Positions 50,759-63,863 of a stretch of 64,000 bases of DNA are shown here, in pieces. Numbering within the stretch: the stretch's first letter is position 1; each line of letters starts with the position of its first letter. A program made the translations under genes and the position numbers. Source of the DNA: Parietaria judaica (taxonomy: Eukaryota; Streptophyta; Magnoliopsida; Rosales; Urticaceae); the NCBI GenBank assembly GCA_954871525.1, contig OX940864.1:5078001-5142000 (forward strand). Reading direction: 5' to 3'. The notes beneath the pieces are model-generated. The model ran no database searches. It was not told where the DNA came from and was given only the letters and a program-made list of their open reading frames with translations.

Positions 50759-51441
50759 TTAGGTCGTAAACAATGTAAAATAAAGAAATGCTATAGCATT
50801 TCCTATGGCATTTCTCGTCAACAATTTAATCCTTGCATATTTTTGCATGAGAACTCTTGTTATATTCAAATTCCAATATATAAGCCCTAAAATCATTATT
50901 TTTTCAATTGGTTCGAAATTTATGGTTGTAAAAAATGTAAAATAAAAAAATGCTATAGGAAATGCTATAGCATTTCCTATGGCATTTCTTGTCAACAATT
51001 TAATCCTTGCATATTTTTGCATGAGAATTCTTGTTATATTCAAATTCCAATGTATAAGCCCTAAAATCATTATTTTTTCAATTGGTCGAAATTTAAGGTT
51101 GTAAAAAATGTAAAATAAAGAAATGCTATAGGAAATGCTATAGCATTTCCTATGGCATTTCTCGTCAACAATTTAATCCTTGCATATTTTTGCATGAGAA
51201 CTCTTGTTATATTCAAATTCCAATGTATAAGCCCTAAAATCATTATTTTTTCAATTGGTTCGAAGTTTAATGTTGTAAAAAATGTAAAATAAAGAAATGC
51301 TATAGGAAATGCTATAGCATTTCCTATGGCATTTCTCGTCAACAATTTAATCCTTGCATATTTTTGTGTGAGAACTCTTGTTATATTAAAATTCCAATGT
51401 ATAAGCCCTAAGATCATTATTTTTTCAATTGGTTCGAAATT
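50759..51441 (+). repeat. Dispersed 683-bp block, copy 1
   Basis: Two HORs (311 and 372 bp) that are unusual in size occur here and again 8771 bp downstream. Both copies carry the 1-bp loss caattggtcgaaat (about 51083 and 59854), the rare ccaatatataagcc and tttcttgtcaac, and a final unit with tttttgtgtgag and ccctaagatc. Confidence 0.85.
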
Positions 51442-53307
51442 TTAGGTCGTAAACAATGTAAAATAAAGAAATGCTATAGCATTTCCTATGGCATTTCTCG
51501 TCAACAATTTAGTCCTTGCATATTTTTGCATGAGAACTCTTGTTATATTCAAATTCCAATGTATAAGCCCTAAAATCATTATTTTTTCAATTGGTTCGAA
51601 ATTTAAGGTTGTAAAAAATGTAAAATAAAGAAATGGTATAGGAAATGCTATAGCATTTCGTATAGCATTTCTCGTCAACAATTTAATTCTTGCATATTTT
51701 TGCATGAGAACTCTTGTTATATTCAAATTCCAATGTATAAGCCCTAAAATCATTATTTTTTCAATTGGTTCGAAGTTTAATGTTGTAAAAAATGTAAAAT
51801 AAAGAAATGCTATAGGAAATGCTATAGCATTTCCTATGGCATTTCTCGTCAACAATTTAATCCTTGCATATTTTTGCGTGAGAACTCTTGTTATATTCAA
51901 ATTCCAATGTATAAGCCCTAAAATCATTATTTTTTCAATTGGTTCGAAATTTTAGGTCGTAAACAATGTAAAATAAAGAAATGCTATAGCATTTCCTATG
52001 GCATTTCTCGTCAACAATTTAATCCTTGCATATTTTTGCATGAGAACTCTTGTTATATTCAAATTCCAATGTATAAGCCCTAAAATCATTATTTTTTTAA
52101 TTGGTTTAAAATTTAAGGTTGTAAAAAATGTAAAATAAAGAAATGCTATAGGAAATGCTATAGCATTTCCTATGGCATTTCTCTTCAACAATTTAATCCT
52201 TGCATATTTTTGCATGAGAACTCTTGTTATATTCAAATTCCAATGTATAAGCCCTAAAATCATTATTTTTTCAATTGGTTCGAAGTTTAATGTTGTAAAA
52301 AATGTAAAATAAAGAAATGCTATAGGAAATGCTATAGCATTTCCTATGGCATTTCTCGTCAACAATTTAATCCTTGCATATTTTTCCGTGAGAACTCTTG
52401 TTATATTCAAATTCCAATGTATAAGCCCTAAAATCATTATTTTTTCAATTGGTTCAAAATTTTAGGTCGTAAACAATGTAAAATAAAGAAATGCTATAGC
52501 ATTTCCTATGGCATTTCTCGTCAACAATTTAATCCTTGCATATTTTTGCATGAGAACTCTTGTTATATTCAAATTCCAATGTATAAGCCCTAAAATCATT
52601 ATTTTTTCAATTTGTTCGAAGTTTAATGTTGTAAAAAATGTAAAATAAAGAAATGCTATAGGAAATGCTATAGCATTTCCTATGGCATTTCTCGTCAACA
52701 ATTTAATCCTTGCATATTTTTGTGTGAGAACTCTTGTTATATTAAAATTCCAATGTATAAGCCCTAAGATCATTATTTTTTCAATTAGTTCGAAATTTTA
52801 GGTCGTAAACAATGTAAAATAAAGAAATGCTATAGCATTTCCTATGGCATTTCTCGTCAACAATTTAATCCTTGCATATTTTTGCATGAGAACTCTTGTT
52901 ATATTCAAATTCCAATGTATAAGCCCTAAAATCATTATTTTTTCAATTGGTTCGAAATTTAAGGTTGTAAAAAATGTAAAATAAAGAAATGCTATAGGAA
53001 ATGCTATAGCATTTCGTATAGCATTTCTCGTCAACAATTTAATTCTTGCATATTTTTGCATGAGAACTCTTGTTATATTCAAATTCCAATGTATAAGCCG
53101 TAAAATCATTATTTTTTCAATTGGTTCGAAGTTTAATGTTGTAAAAAATGTAAAATAAAGAAATGCTATAGGAAATGCTATAGCATTTCCTATGGCATTT
53201 CTCGTCAACAATTTAATCCTTGCATATTTTTGCGTGAGAACTCTTGTTATATTCAAATTCCAATGTATAAGCCCTAAAATCATTATTTTTTCAATTGGTT
53301 CGAAATT

Positions 53308-54663
53308 TTAGGTCGTAAACAATGTAAAATAAAGAAACGCTATAGCATTTCCTATGGCATTTCTCGTCAACAATTTAATCCTTGCATATTTTTGCATGAG
53401 AACTCTTGTTATATTCAAATTCCAATGTATAAGCCCTAAAATCATTATTTTTTTAATTGGTTTAAAATTTAAGGTTGTAAAAAATGAAAAATAAAGAAAT
53501 GCTATAGGAAATGCTTTAGCATTTCCTATAGCATTTCTCGTCAACAATTTAATTCTTGCATATTTTTGCATGAGAACTCTTGTTATATTCAAATTCCAAT
53601 GTATAAGCCCTAAAATCATTATTTTTTCAATTGGTTCGAAATTTAATGTTGTAAAAAATTTAAAATAAAGAAATGCTATAGGAAATGCTATAACATTTCC
53701 TATGGCATTTCTCGTCAACAATTTAATCCTTGCATATTTTTGCGTGAGAACTCTTGTTATATTCAAATTCCAATGTATAAGGTCTAAAATCATTATTTTT
53801 TCAATTGGTTCGAAATTTTAGGTCGTAAACAATGTAAAATAAAGAAATGCTATAGCATTTCCTATGGCATTTCTCGTCAACAATTTAATCCTTGCATATT
53901 TTTGCATGAGAACTCTTGTTATATTCAAATTCCAATGTATAAGCCCTAAAATCATTATTTTTTTAATTGGTTCGAAATTTAAGGTTGTAAAAAATGTAAA
54001 ATAAAGAAATGCTATAGGAAATGCTATAGCATTTCCTATGGCATTTCTCTTCAACAATTTAATCCTTGCATATTTTTGCATGAGAACTCTTGTTATATCC
54101 AAATTCCAATGTATAAGCCCTAAAATCATTATTTTTTTAATTGATTCGAAATTTAACGTTGTAAAAAATGTCAAATAAAGAAATTCTATAGGAAATGCTA
54201 TAGCATTTCCTATGGCATATCTCATCAACAATTTAATCCTTGCATATTTTTGCATGAGAACTCTTGTTATATTCAAATTCCAATGTATAAGCCCTAAAAT
54301 CATTATTTTTTCAATTGGTTCGAAATTTAAGGTTGTAAAAAATGTAAAATAAAGAAATGCTATAGGAAATGCTATAGCATTTCGTATAGCATTTCTCGTC
54401 AACAATTTAATTCTTGCATATTTTTGCATGAGAACTCTTGTTATATTCAAATTCCAATGTATAAGCCCTAAAATCATTATTTTTTCAATTGGTTCGAAGT
54501 TTAATGTTGTAAAAAATGTAAAATAAAGAAATGCTATAGCATTTCCTATGGCATTTCTCGTCAACAATTTAATCCTTGCATATTTTTGCGTGAGAACTCT
54601 TGTTATATTCAAATTTTAATGTATAAGCCCTAAAATCATTATTTTTTCAATTGGTTCGAAATT
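53308..54663 (+). repeat. Composite HOR (510 + 846 bp), copy 1
   Basis: A 510-bp trimer with aggtctaaaatc and gctttagcatttcc is followed by an 846-bp pentamer that contains the ttaattgattc / tcaaataaagaaattc monomer and a ttatatccaaattcc mark. The same pair recurs at 57166-58521, an offset of 3858 bp, with only scattered differences such as tatctcatcaac versus tatctcgttaac. Confidence 0.88.
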
Positions 54664-55671
54664 TTAGGTCGTAAACAATGTAAAATAAAGAAATGCTATA
54701 GCATTTCCTATGGCATTTCTCGTCAACAATTTAATCCTTGCATATTTTTGCATGAGAACTCTTGTTATATTCAAATTCCAATGTATAAGCCCTAAAATCA
54801 TTATTTTTTCAATTGGTTCGAAATTTAAGGTTGTAAAAAATGTAAAATAAAGAAATGCTATAGGAAATGCTATAGCATTTCGTATAGCATTTCTCGTCAA
54901 CAATTTAATTCTTGCATATTTTTGCATGAGAACTCTTGTTATATTCAAATTCCAATGTATAAGCCCTAAAATCATTATTTTTTCAATTGGTTCGAAGTTT
55001 AATGTTGTAAAAAATGTAAAATAAAGAAATGCTATAGCATTTCCTATGGCATTTCTCGTCAACAATTTAATCCTTGCATATTTTTGCGTGAGAACTCTTG
55101 TTATATTCAAATTCCAATGTATAAGCCCTAAAATCATTATTTTTTCAATTGGTTCGAAATTTTAGGTCGTAAACAATGTAAAATAAAGAAATGCTATAGC
55201 ATTTCCTATGGCATTTCTCGTCAACAATTTAATCCTTGCATATTTTTGCATGAGAACTCTTGTTATATTCAAATTCCAATGTATAAGCCCTAAAATCATT
55301 ATTTTTTTAATTGGTTTAAAATTTAAGGTTGTAAAAAATGTAAAATAAAGAAATGCTATAGGAAATGCTTTAGCATTTCCTATAGCATTTCTCGTCAACA
55401 ATTTAATTCTTGCATATTTTTGCATGAGAACTCTTGTTATATTCAAATTCCAATGTATAAGCCCTAAAATCATTATTTTTTCAATTGGTTCGAAATTTAA
55501 TGTTGTAAAAAATTTAAAATAAAGAAATGCTATAGGAAATGCTATAACATTTCCTATGGCATTTCTCGTCAACAATTTAATCCTTGCATATTTTTGCGTG
55601 AGAACTCTTGTTATATTCAAATTCCAATGTATAAGGTCTAAAATCATTATTTTTTCAATTGGTTCGAAATT

Positions 55672-57165
55672 TTAGGTCGTAAACAATGTAAAATAAAGAA
55701 ATGCTATAGCATTTCCTATGGCATTTCTCGTCAACAATTTAATCCTTGCATATTTTTGCATGAGAACTCTTGTTATATTCAAATTCCAATGTATAAGCCC
55801 TAAAATCATTATTTTTTCAATTGGTTCGAAATTTAAGGTTGTAAAAAATGTAAAATAAAGAAATGCTATAGGAAATGCTATAGCATTTCGTATAGCATTT
55901 CTCGTCAACAATTTAATTCTTGCATATTTTTGCATGAGAACTCTTGTTATATTCAAATTCCAATGTATAAGCCCTAAAATCATTATTTTTTCAATTGGTT
56001 CGAAGTTTAATGTTGTAAAAAATGTAAAATAAAGAAATGCTATAGCATTTCCTATGGCATTTCTCGTCAACAATTTAATCCTTGCATATTTTTGCGTGAG
56101 AACTCTTGTTATATTCAAATTTTAATGTATAAGCCCTAAAATCATTATTTTTTCAATTGGTTCGAAATTTTAGGTCGTAAACAATGTAAAATAAAGAAAT
56201 GCTATAGCATTTCCTATGGCATTTCTCGTCATCAATTTAATCCTTGCATATTTTTGCATGAGAACTCTTGTTATATTCAAATTCCAATGTATAAGCCCTA
56301 AAATCATTATTTTTTCAATTGGTTCGAAATTTAAGGTTGTAAAAAATGTAAAATAAAGAAATGCTATAGGAAATGCTATAGCATTTCGTATAGCATTTCT
56401 CGTCAACAATTTAATTCTTGCATATTTTTGCATGAGAACTCTTGTTATATTCAAATTCCAATGTATAAGCCCTAAAATCATTATTTTTTCAATTGGTTCG
56501 AAGTTTAATGTTGTAAAAAATGTAAAATAAAGAAATGCTATAGCATTTCCTATGGCATTTCTCGTCAACAATTTAATCCTTGCATATTTTTGCGTGAGAA
56601 CTCTTGTTATATTCAAATTTTAATGTATAAGCCCTAAAATCAATTTTTTTTCAATTGGTTCGAAATTTTAGGTCGTAAACAATGTAAAATAAAGAAATGC
56701 TATAGCATTTCCTATGGCATTTCTCGTCAACAATTTAATCCTTGCATATTTTTGCATGAGAACTCTTGTTATATTCAAATTCCAATGTATAAGCCCTAAA
56801 ATCATTATTTTTTCAATTGGTTCGAAATTTAAGGTTGTAAAAAATGTAAAATAAAGAAATGCTATAGGAAATGCTATAGCATTTCGTATAGCATTTCTCG
56901 TCAACAATTTAATTCTTGCATATTTTTGCATGAGAACTCTTGTTATATTCAAATTCCAATGTATAAGCCCTAAAATCATTATTTTTTCAATTGGTTCGAA
57001 GTTTAATGTTGTAAAAAATGTAAAATAAAGAAATGCTATAGCATTTCCTATGGCATTTCTCGTCAACAATTTAATCCTTGCATATTTTTGCGTGAGAACT
57101 CTTGTTATATTCAAATTCCAATGTATAAGCCCTAAAATCATTATTTTTTCAATTGGTTCGAAATT
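55672..57165 (+). repeat. Three tandem 498-bp trimers
   Basis: The units 55672-56169, 56170-56667 and 56668-57165 are almost the same. Differences include tcatcaattt (about 56229) and a run aatcaattttttttc (about 56638) in single copies. The first two end with ttcaaattttaatg where the third has ttcaaattccaatg. Further 498-bp units lie at 50261, 54664 and 59032. Each is 162+174+162 and holds two short dyads flanking one long dyad. Confidence 0.9.
55675..55836 (+). repeat. Reference 162-bp short monomer (marker type)
   Basis: This unit starts with the marker ggtcgtaaacaatg and is 12 bp shorter than the standard. The missing part is exactly one copy of the 12-bp word gaaatgctatag, so the dyad shrinks to gaaatgctatagcatttc, an 18-bp perfect palindrome. 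Short units of this kind make up about one third to two thirds of monomers in the flanks (about 1-6990 and 49.5-64 kb) and are nearly absent from the core. Marker units in the flanks are mostly of this short form. Confidence 0.93.
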
Positions 57166-58521
57166 TTAGGTCGTAAACAATGTAAAATAAAGAAATGCTA
57201 TAGCATTTCCTATGGCATTTCTCGTCAACAATTTAATCCTTGCATATTTTTGCATGAGAACTCTTGTTATATTCAAATTCCAATGTATAAGCCCTAAAAT
57301 CATTATTTTTTTAATTGGTTTAAAATTTAAGGTTGTAAAAAATGTAAAATAAAGAAATGCTATAGGAAATGCTTTAGCATTTCCTATAGCATTTCTCGTC
57401 AACAATTTAATTCTTGCATATTTTTGCATGAGAACTCTTGTTATATTCAAATTCCAATGTATAAGCCCTAAAATCATTATTTTTTCAATTGGTTCGAAAT
57501 TTAATGTTGTAAAAAATTTAAAATAAAGAAATGCTATAGGAAATGCTATAACATTTCCTATGGCATTTCTCGTCAACAATTTAATCCTTGCATATTTTTG
57601 CGTGAGAACTCTTGTTATATTCAAATTCCAATGTATAAGGTCTAAAATCATTATTTTTTCAATTGGTTCGAAATTTTAGGTCGTAAACAATGTAAAATAA
57701 AGAAATGCTATAGCATTTCCTATGGCATTTCTCGTCAACAATTTAATCCTTGCATATTTTTGCATGAGAACTCTTGTTATATTCAAATTCCAATGTATAA
57801 GCCCTAAAATCATTATTTTTTTAATTGGTTCGAAATTTAAGGTTGTAAAAAATGTAAAATAAAGAAATGCTATTGGAAATGCTATAGCATTTCCTATGGC
57901 ATTTCTCTTCAACAATTTAATCCTTGCATATTTTTGCATGAGAACTCTTGTTATATCCAAATTCCAATGTATAAGCCCTAAAATCATTATTTTTTTAATT
58001 GATTCGAAATTTAACGTTGTAAAAAATGTCAAATAAAGAAATTCTATAGGAAATGCTATAGCATTTCCTATGGCATATCTCGTTAACAATTTAATCCTTG
58101 CATATTTTTGCATGAGAACTCTTGTTATATTCAAATTCCAATGTATAAGCCCTAAAATCATTATTTTTTCAATTGGTTCGAAATTTAAGGTTGTAAAAAA
58201 TGTAAAATAAAGAAATGCTATAGGAAATGCTATAGCATTTCGTATAGCATTTCTCGTCAACAATTTAATTCTTGCATATTTTTGCATGAGAACTCTTGTT
58301 ATATTCAAATTCCAATGTATAAGCCCTAAAATCATTATTTTTTCAATTGGTTCGAAGTTTAATGTTGTAAAAAATGTAAAATAAAGAAATGCTATAGCAT
58401 TTCCTATGGCATTTCTCGTCAACAATTTAATCCTTGCATATTTTTGCGTGAGAACTCTTGTTATATTCAAATTTTAATGTATAAGCCCTAAAATCATTAT
58501 TTTTTCAATTGGTTCGAAATT
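57166..58521 (+). repeat. Composite HOR (510 + 846 bp), copy 2
   Basis: This matches 53308-54663 in unit order, length and private marks. A copy of the 510-bp part alone stands at 55162-55671. The intervening stretch consists of that trimer and four 498-bp trimers, so the region reads as a larger HOR assembled from smaller ones. Confidence 0.88.
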
Positions 58522-59529
58522 TTAGGTCGTAAACAATGTAAAATAAAGAAATGCTATAGCATTTCCTATGGCATTTCTCGTCAACAATTTAATCCTTGCA
58601 TATTTTTGCATGAGAACTCTTGTTATATTCAAATTCCAATGTATAAGCCCTAAAATCATTATTTTTTCAATTGGTTCGAAATTTAAGGTTGTAAAAAATG
58701 TAAAATAAAGAAATGCTATAGGAAATGCTATAGCATTTCCTATGGCATTTCTCATCAACAATTTAATCCTTGCATATTTTTGCATGAGAACTCTTGTTAT
58801 ATTCAAATTCCAATGTATAAGCCCTAAAATCATTATTTTTTCAAGTGGTTCGAAGTTTAATGTTATAAAAAATGTAAAATAAAGAAATGCTATAGGAAAT
58901 GCTATAGCATTTCCTATGGCATTTCTCGTCAACAATTTAATCCTTGCATATTTTTGTGTGAGAACTCTTGTTATATTCAAATTCCAATGTATAAGCCCTA
59001 AGATCATTATTTTTTCAATTGGTTCGAAATTTTAGGTCGTAAACAATGTAAAATAAAGAAATGCTATAGCATTTCCTATGGCATTTCTCGTCAACAATTT
59101 AATCCTTGCATATTTTTGCATGAGAACTCCTGTTATATTCAAATTCCAATGTATAAGCCCTAAAATCATTATTTTTTCAATTGGTTCGAAATTTAAGGTT
59201 GTAAAAAATGTAAAATAAAGAAATGCTATAGGAAATGCTATAGCATTTCGTATAGCATTTCTCGTCAACAATTTAATTCTTGCATATTTTTGCATAAGAA
59301 CTCTTGTTATATTCAAATTCCAATGTATAAGCCCTAAAATCATTATTTTTTCAATTGGTTCGAAGTTTAATGTTGTAAAAAATGTAAAATAAAGAAATGC
59401 TATAGCATTTCCTATGGCATTTCTCGTCAACAATTTAATCCTTGCATATTTTTGCGTGAGAACTCTTGTTATATTCAAATTCCAATGTATAAGCCCTAAA
59501 ATCATTATTTTTTCAATTGGTTCGAAATT

Positions 59530-60212
59530 TTAGGTCGTAAACAATGTAAAATAAAGAAATGCTATAGCATTTCCTATGGCATTTCTCGTCAACAATTTAA
59601 TCCTTGCATATTTTTGCATGAGAACTCTTGTTATATTCAAATTCCAATATATAAGCCCTAAAATCATTATTTTTTCAATTGGTTCGAAATTTAAGGTTGT
59701 AAAAAATGTAAAATAAAGAAATGCTATAGGAAATGCTATAGCATTTCCTATGGCATTTCTTGTCAACAATTTAATCCTTGCATATTTTTGCATGAGAACT
59801 CTTGTTATATTCAAATTCCAATGTATAAGCCCTAAAATCATTATTTTTTCAATTGGTCGAAATTTAAGGTTGTAAAAAATGTAAAATAAAGAAATGCTAT
59901 AGAAAATGCTATAGCATTTCCTATGGCATTTCTCGTCAACAATTTAATCCTTGCATATTTTTGCATGAGAACTCTTGTTATATTCAAATTCCAATGTATA
60001 AGCCCTAAAATCATTATTTTTTCAATTGGTTCGAAGTTTAATGTTGTAAAAAATGTAAAATAAAGAAATGCTATAGGAAATGCTATAGCATTTCCTATGG
60101 CATTTCTCGTCAACAATTTAATCCTTGCATATTTTTGTGTGAGAACTCTTGTTATATTAAAATTCCAATGTATAAGCCCTAAGATCATTATTTTTTCAAT
60201 TGGTTCGAAATT
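59530..60212 (+). repeat. Dispersed 683-bp block, copy 2
   Basis: This is the distant partner of 50759-51441, identical in unit order and in the shared 1-bp loss. It differs by single bases, for example gctatagaaaatgc near 59896 against gctataggaaatgc. The 8.8 kb between the copies carries other trimers, so the two were separated by later expansion or joined to different neighbours by exchange. Confidence 0.83.
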
Positions 60213-63200
60213 TTAGGTCGTAAACAATGTAAAATAAAGAAATGCTATAGAATTTCCTATGGCATTTCTCGTCAACAATTTAATCCTTGCATATTTTTGC
60301 ATGAGAACTCTTGTTATATTCAAATTCCAATGTATAAGCCCTAAAATCATTATTTTTTCAATTGGTTCGAAATTTAAGGTTGTAAAAAATGTAAAATAAA
60401 GAAATGCTATAGGAAATGCTATAGCATTTCGTATAGCATTTCTCGTCAACAATTTAATTCTTGCATATTTTTGCATGAGAACTCTTGTTATATTCAAATT
60501 CCAATGTATAAGCCCTAAAATCATTATTTTTTCAATTGGTTCGAAGTTTAATGTTGTAAAAAATGTAAAATAAAGAAATGCTATAGGAAATGCTATAGCA
60601 TTTCCTATGGCATTTCTCGTCAACAATTTAATCCTTGCATATTTTTGCGTGAGAACTCTTGTTATATTCAAATTCCAATGTATAAGCCCTAAAATCATTA
60701 TTTTTTCAATTGGTTCGAAATTTTAGGTCGTAAACAATGTAAAATAAAGAAATGCTATAGCATTTCCTATGGCATTTCTCGTCAACAATTTAATCCTTGC
60801 ATATTTTTGCATGAGAACTCTTGTTATATTCAAATTCCAATGTATAAGCCCTAAAATCATTATTTTTTCAATTGGTTCGAAATTTAAGGTTGTAAAAAAT
60901 GTAAAATAAAGAAATGCTATAGGAAATGCTATAGCATTTCGTATAGCATTTCTCGTCAACAATTTAATTCTTGCATATTTTTGCATGAGAACTCTTGTTA
61001 TATTCAAATTCCAATGTATAAGCCCTAAAATCATTATTTTTTCAATTGGTTCGAAGTTTAATGTTGTAAAAAATGTAAAATAAAGAAATGCTATAGGAAA
61101 TGCTATAACATTTCCTATGGCATTTCTCGTCAACAATTTAATCCTTGCATATTTTTGCGTGAGAACTCTTGTTATATTCAAATTCCAATGTATAAGCTCT
61201 AAAATCATTATTTTTTCAATTGGTTCGAAATTTTAGGTCGTAAACAATGTAAAATAAAGAAATGTTGTAGCATTTCCTATGGCATTTCTCGTCAACAATT
61301 TAATCCTTGCATATTTTTGCATGAGAACTCTTGTTATATTCAAATTCCAATGTATAACCCCTAAAATCATTATTTTTTTAATTGGTTCGAAATTTAAGGT
61401 TGTAAAAAATGTAAAATAAAGAAATGCTATAGGAAATGCTATAGCATTTCCTATGGCATTTCTCTTCAACAATTTAATCCTTGCATATTTTTGCATGAGA
61501 ACTCTTGTTATATCCAAATTCCAATGTATAAGCCCTAAAATCATTATTTTTTTAATTGATTCGAAATTTAAGGTTGTAAAAAATGTCAAATAAAGAAATT
61601 CTATAGGAAATGCTATAGCATTTCCTATGACATTTCTCGTCAACAATTTAATCCTTGCATATTTTTGCATGAGAACTCTTGTTATATTCAAATTCCAATG
61701 TATAAGCCCTAAAATCATTATTTTTTCAATTGGTTCGAAGTTTAATGTTGTAAAAAATGTAAAATAAAGAAATGCTATAGGAAATGCTATAGCATTTCCT
61801 ATGGCATTTCTCGTCAACAATTTAATCCTTGCATATTTTTGTGTGAGAACTCTTGTTATATTAAAATTCCAATGTATAAGCCCTAAGATCATTATTTTTT
61901 CAATTGGTTCGAAATTTTAGGTCGTAAACAATGTAAAATAAAGAAATGCTATAGAATTTCCTATGGCATTTCTCGTCAACAATTTAATCCTTGCATATTT
62001 TTGCATGAGAACTCTTGTTATATTCAAATTCCAATGTATAAGCCCTAAAATCATTATTTTTTCAATTGGTTCGAAATTTAAGGTTGTAAAAAATGTAAAA
62101 TAAAGAAATGCTATAGGAAATGCTATAGCATTTCGTATAGCATTTCTCGTCAACAATTTAATTCTTGCATATTTTTGCATGAGAACTCTTGTTATATTCA
62201 AATTCCAATGTATAAGCCCTAAAATCATTATTTTTTCAATTGGTTCGAAGTTTAATGTTGTAAAAAATGTAAAATAAAGAAATGCTATAGGAAATGCTAT
62301 AGCATTTCCTATGGCATTTCTCGTCAACAATTTAATCCTTGCATATTTTTGCGTGAGAACTCTTGTTATATTCAAATTCCAATGTATAAGCCCTAAAATC
62401 ATTATTTTTTCAATTGGTTCGAAATTTTAGGTCGTAAACAATGTAAAATAAAGAAATGCTATAGCATTTCCTATGGCATTTCTCGTCAACAATTTAATCC
62501 TTGCATATTTTTGCATGAGAACTCTTGTTATATTCAAATTCCAATGTATAAGCCCTAAAATCATTATTTTTTTAATTGGTTTAAAATTTAAGGTTGTAAA
62601 AAATGTAAAATAAAGAAATGCTATAGGAAATGCTTTAGCATTTCCTATAGCATTTCTCGTCAACAATTTAATTCTTGCATATTTTTGCATGAGAACTCTT
62701 GTTATATTCAAATTCCAATATATAAGCCCTAAAATCATTATTTTTTCAATTGGTTAGAATTTTAATGTTGTAAAAAATTTAAAATAAAGAAATGCTATAG
62801 GAAATGCTATAACATTTCCTATGGCATTTCTCGTCAACAATTTAATCCTTGCATATTTTTGCGTGAGAACTCTTGTTATATTCAAATTCCAATGTATAAG
62901 CTCTAAAATCATTATTTTTTCAATTGGTTCGAAATTTTAGGTTGTAAAAAATGTCAAATAAAGAAATTCTATAGGAAATGCTATAGCATTTCCTATGACA
63001 TTTCTCGTCAACAATTTAATCCTTGCATATTTTTGCATGAGAACTCTTGTTATATTCAAATTCCAATGTATAAGCCCTAAAATCATTATTTTTTTAATTG
63101 GTTCGAAATTTAAGGTTGTAAAAAATGTAAAATAAAGAAATGCTATAGGAAATGCTATAGCATTTCCTATGGCATTTCTCTTCAACAATTTAATCCTTGC

Positions 63201-63819
63201 ATATTTTTGCATGAGAACTCTTGTTATATCCAAATTCCAATGTATAAGCCCTAAAATCATTATTTTTTTAATTGATTCGAAATTTAAGGTTGTAAAAAAT
63301 GTCAAATAAAGAAATTCTATAGGAAATGCTATAGCATTTCCTATGACATTTCTCGTCAACAATTTAATCCTTGCATATTTTTGCATGAGAACTCTTGTTA
63401 TATTCAAATTCCAATGTATAAGCCCTAAAATCATTATTTTTTCAATTGGTTCGAAGTTTAATGTTGTAAAAAATGTAAAATAAAGAAATGCTATAGGAAA
63501 TGCTATAGCATTTCCTATGGCATTTCTCGTCAACAATTTAATCCTTGCATATTTTTGCGTGAGAACTCTTGTTATATTCAAATTCCAATGTATAAGCCCT
63601 AAAATCATTATTTTTTCAATTGGTTCGAAATTTTAGGTCGTAAACAATGTAAAATAAAGAAATGCTATAGCATTTCCTATGGCATTTCTCGTCAACAATT
63701 TAATCCTTGCATATTTTTGCATGAGAACTCTTGTTATATTCAAATTCCAATGTATAAGCCCTAAAATCATTATTTTTTAAATTGGTTTAAAATTTAAGGT
63801 TGTAAAAAATGTAAAATAA

Positions 63820-63863
63820 AGAAATGCTATAGGAAATGCTATAGCATTTCCTATAGCATTTCT
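63820..63863. repeat. Perfect 44-bp palindrome, third instance
   Basis: A third perfect form of the monomer dyad lies in the right flank. It sits in a monomer that also has the flank-type ttaattcttgc box, like the other two. This shows that the perfect form belongs to a monomer subtype shared by the left and right flanks. Confidence 0.9.
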
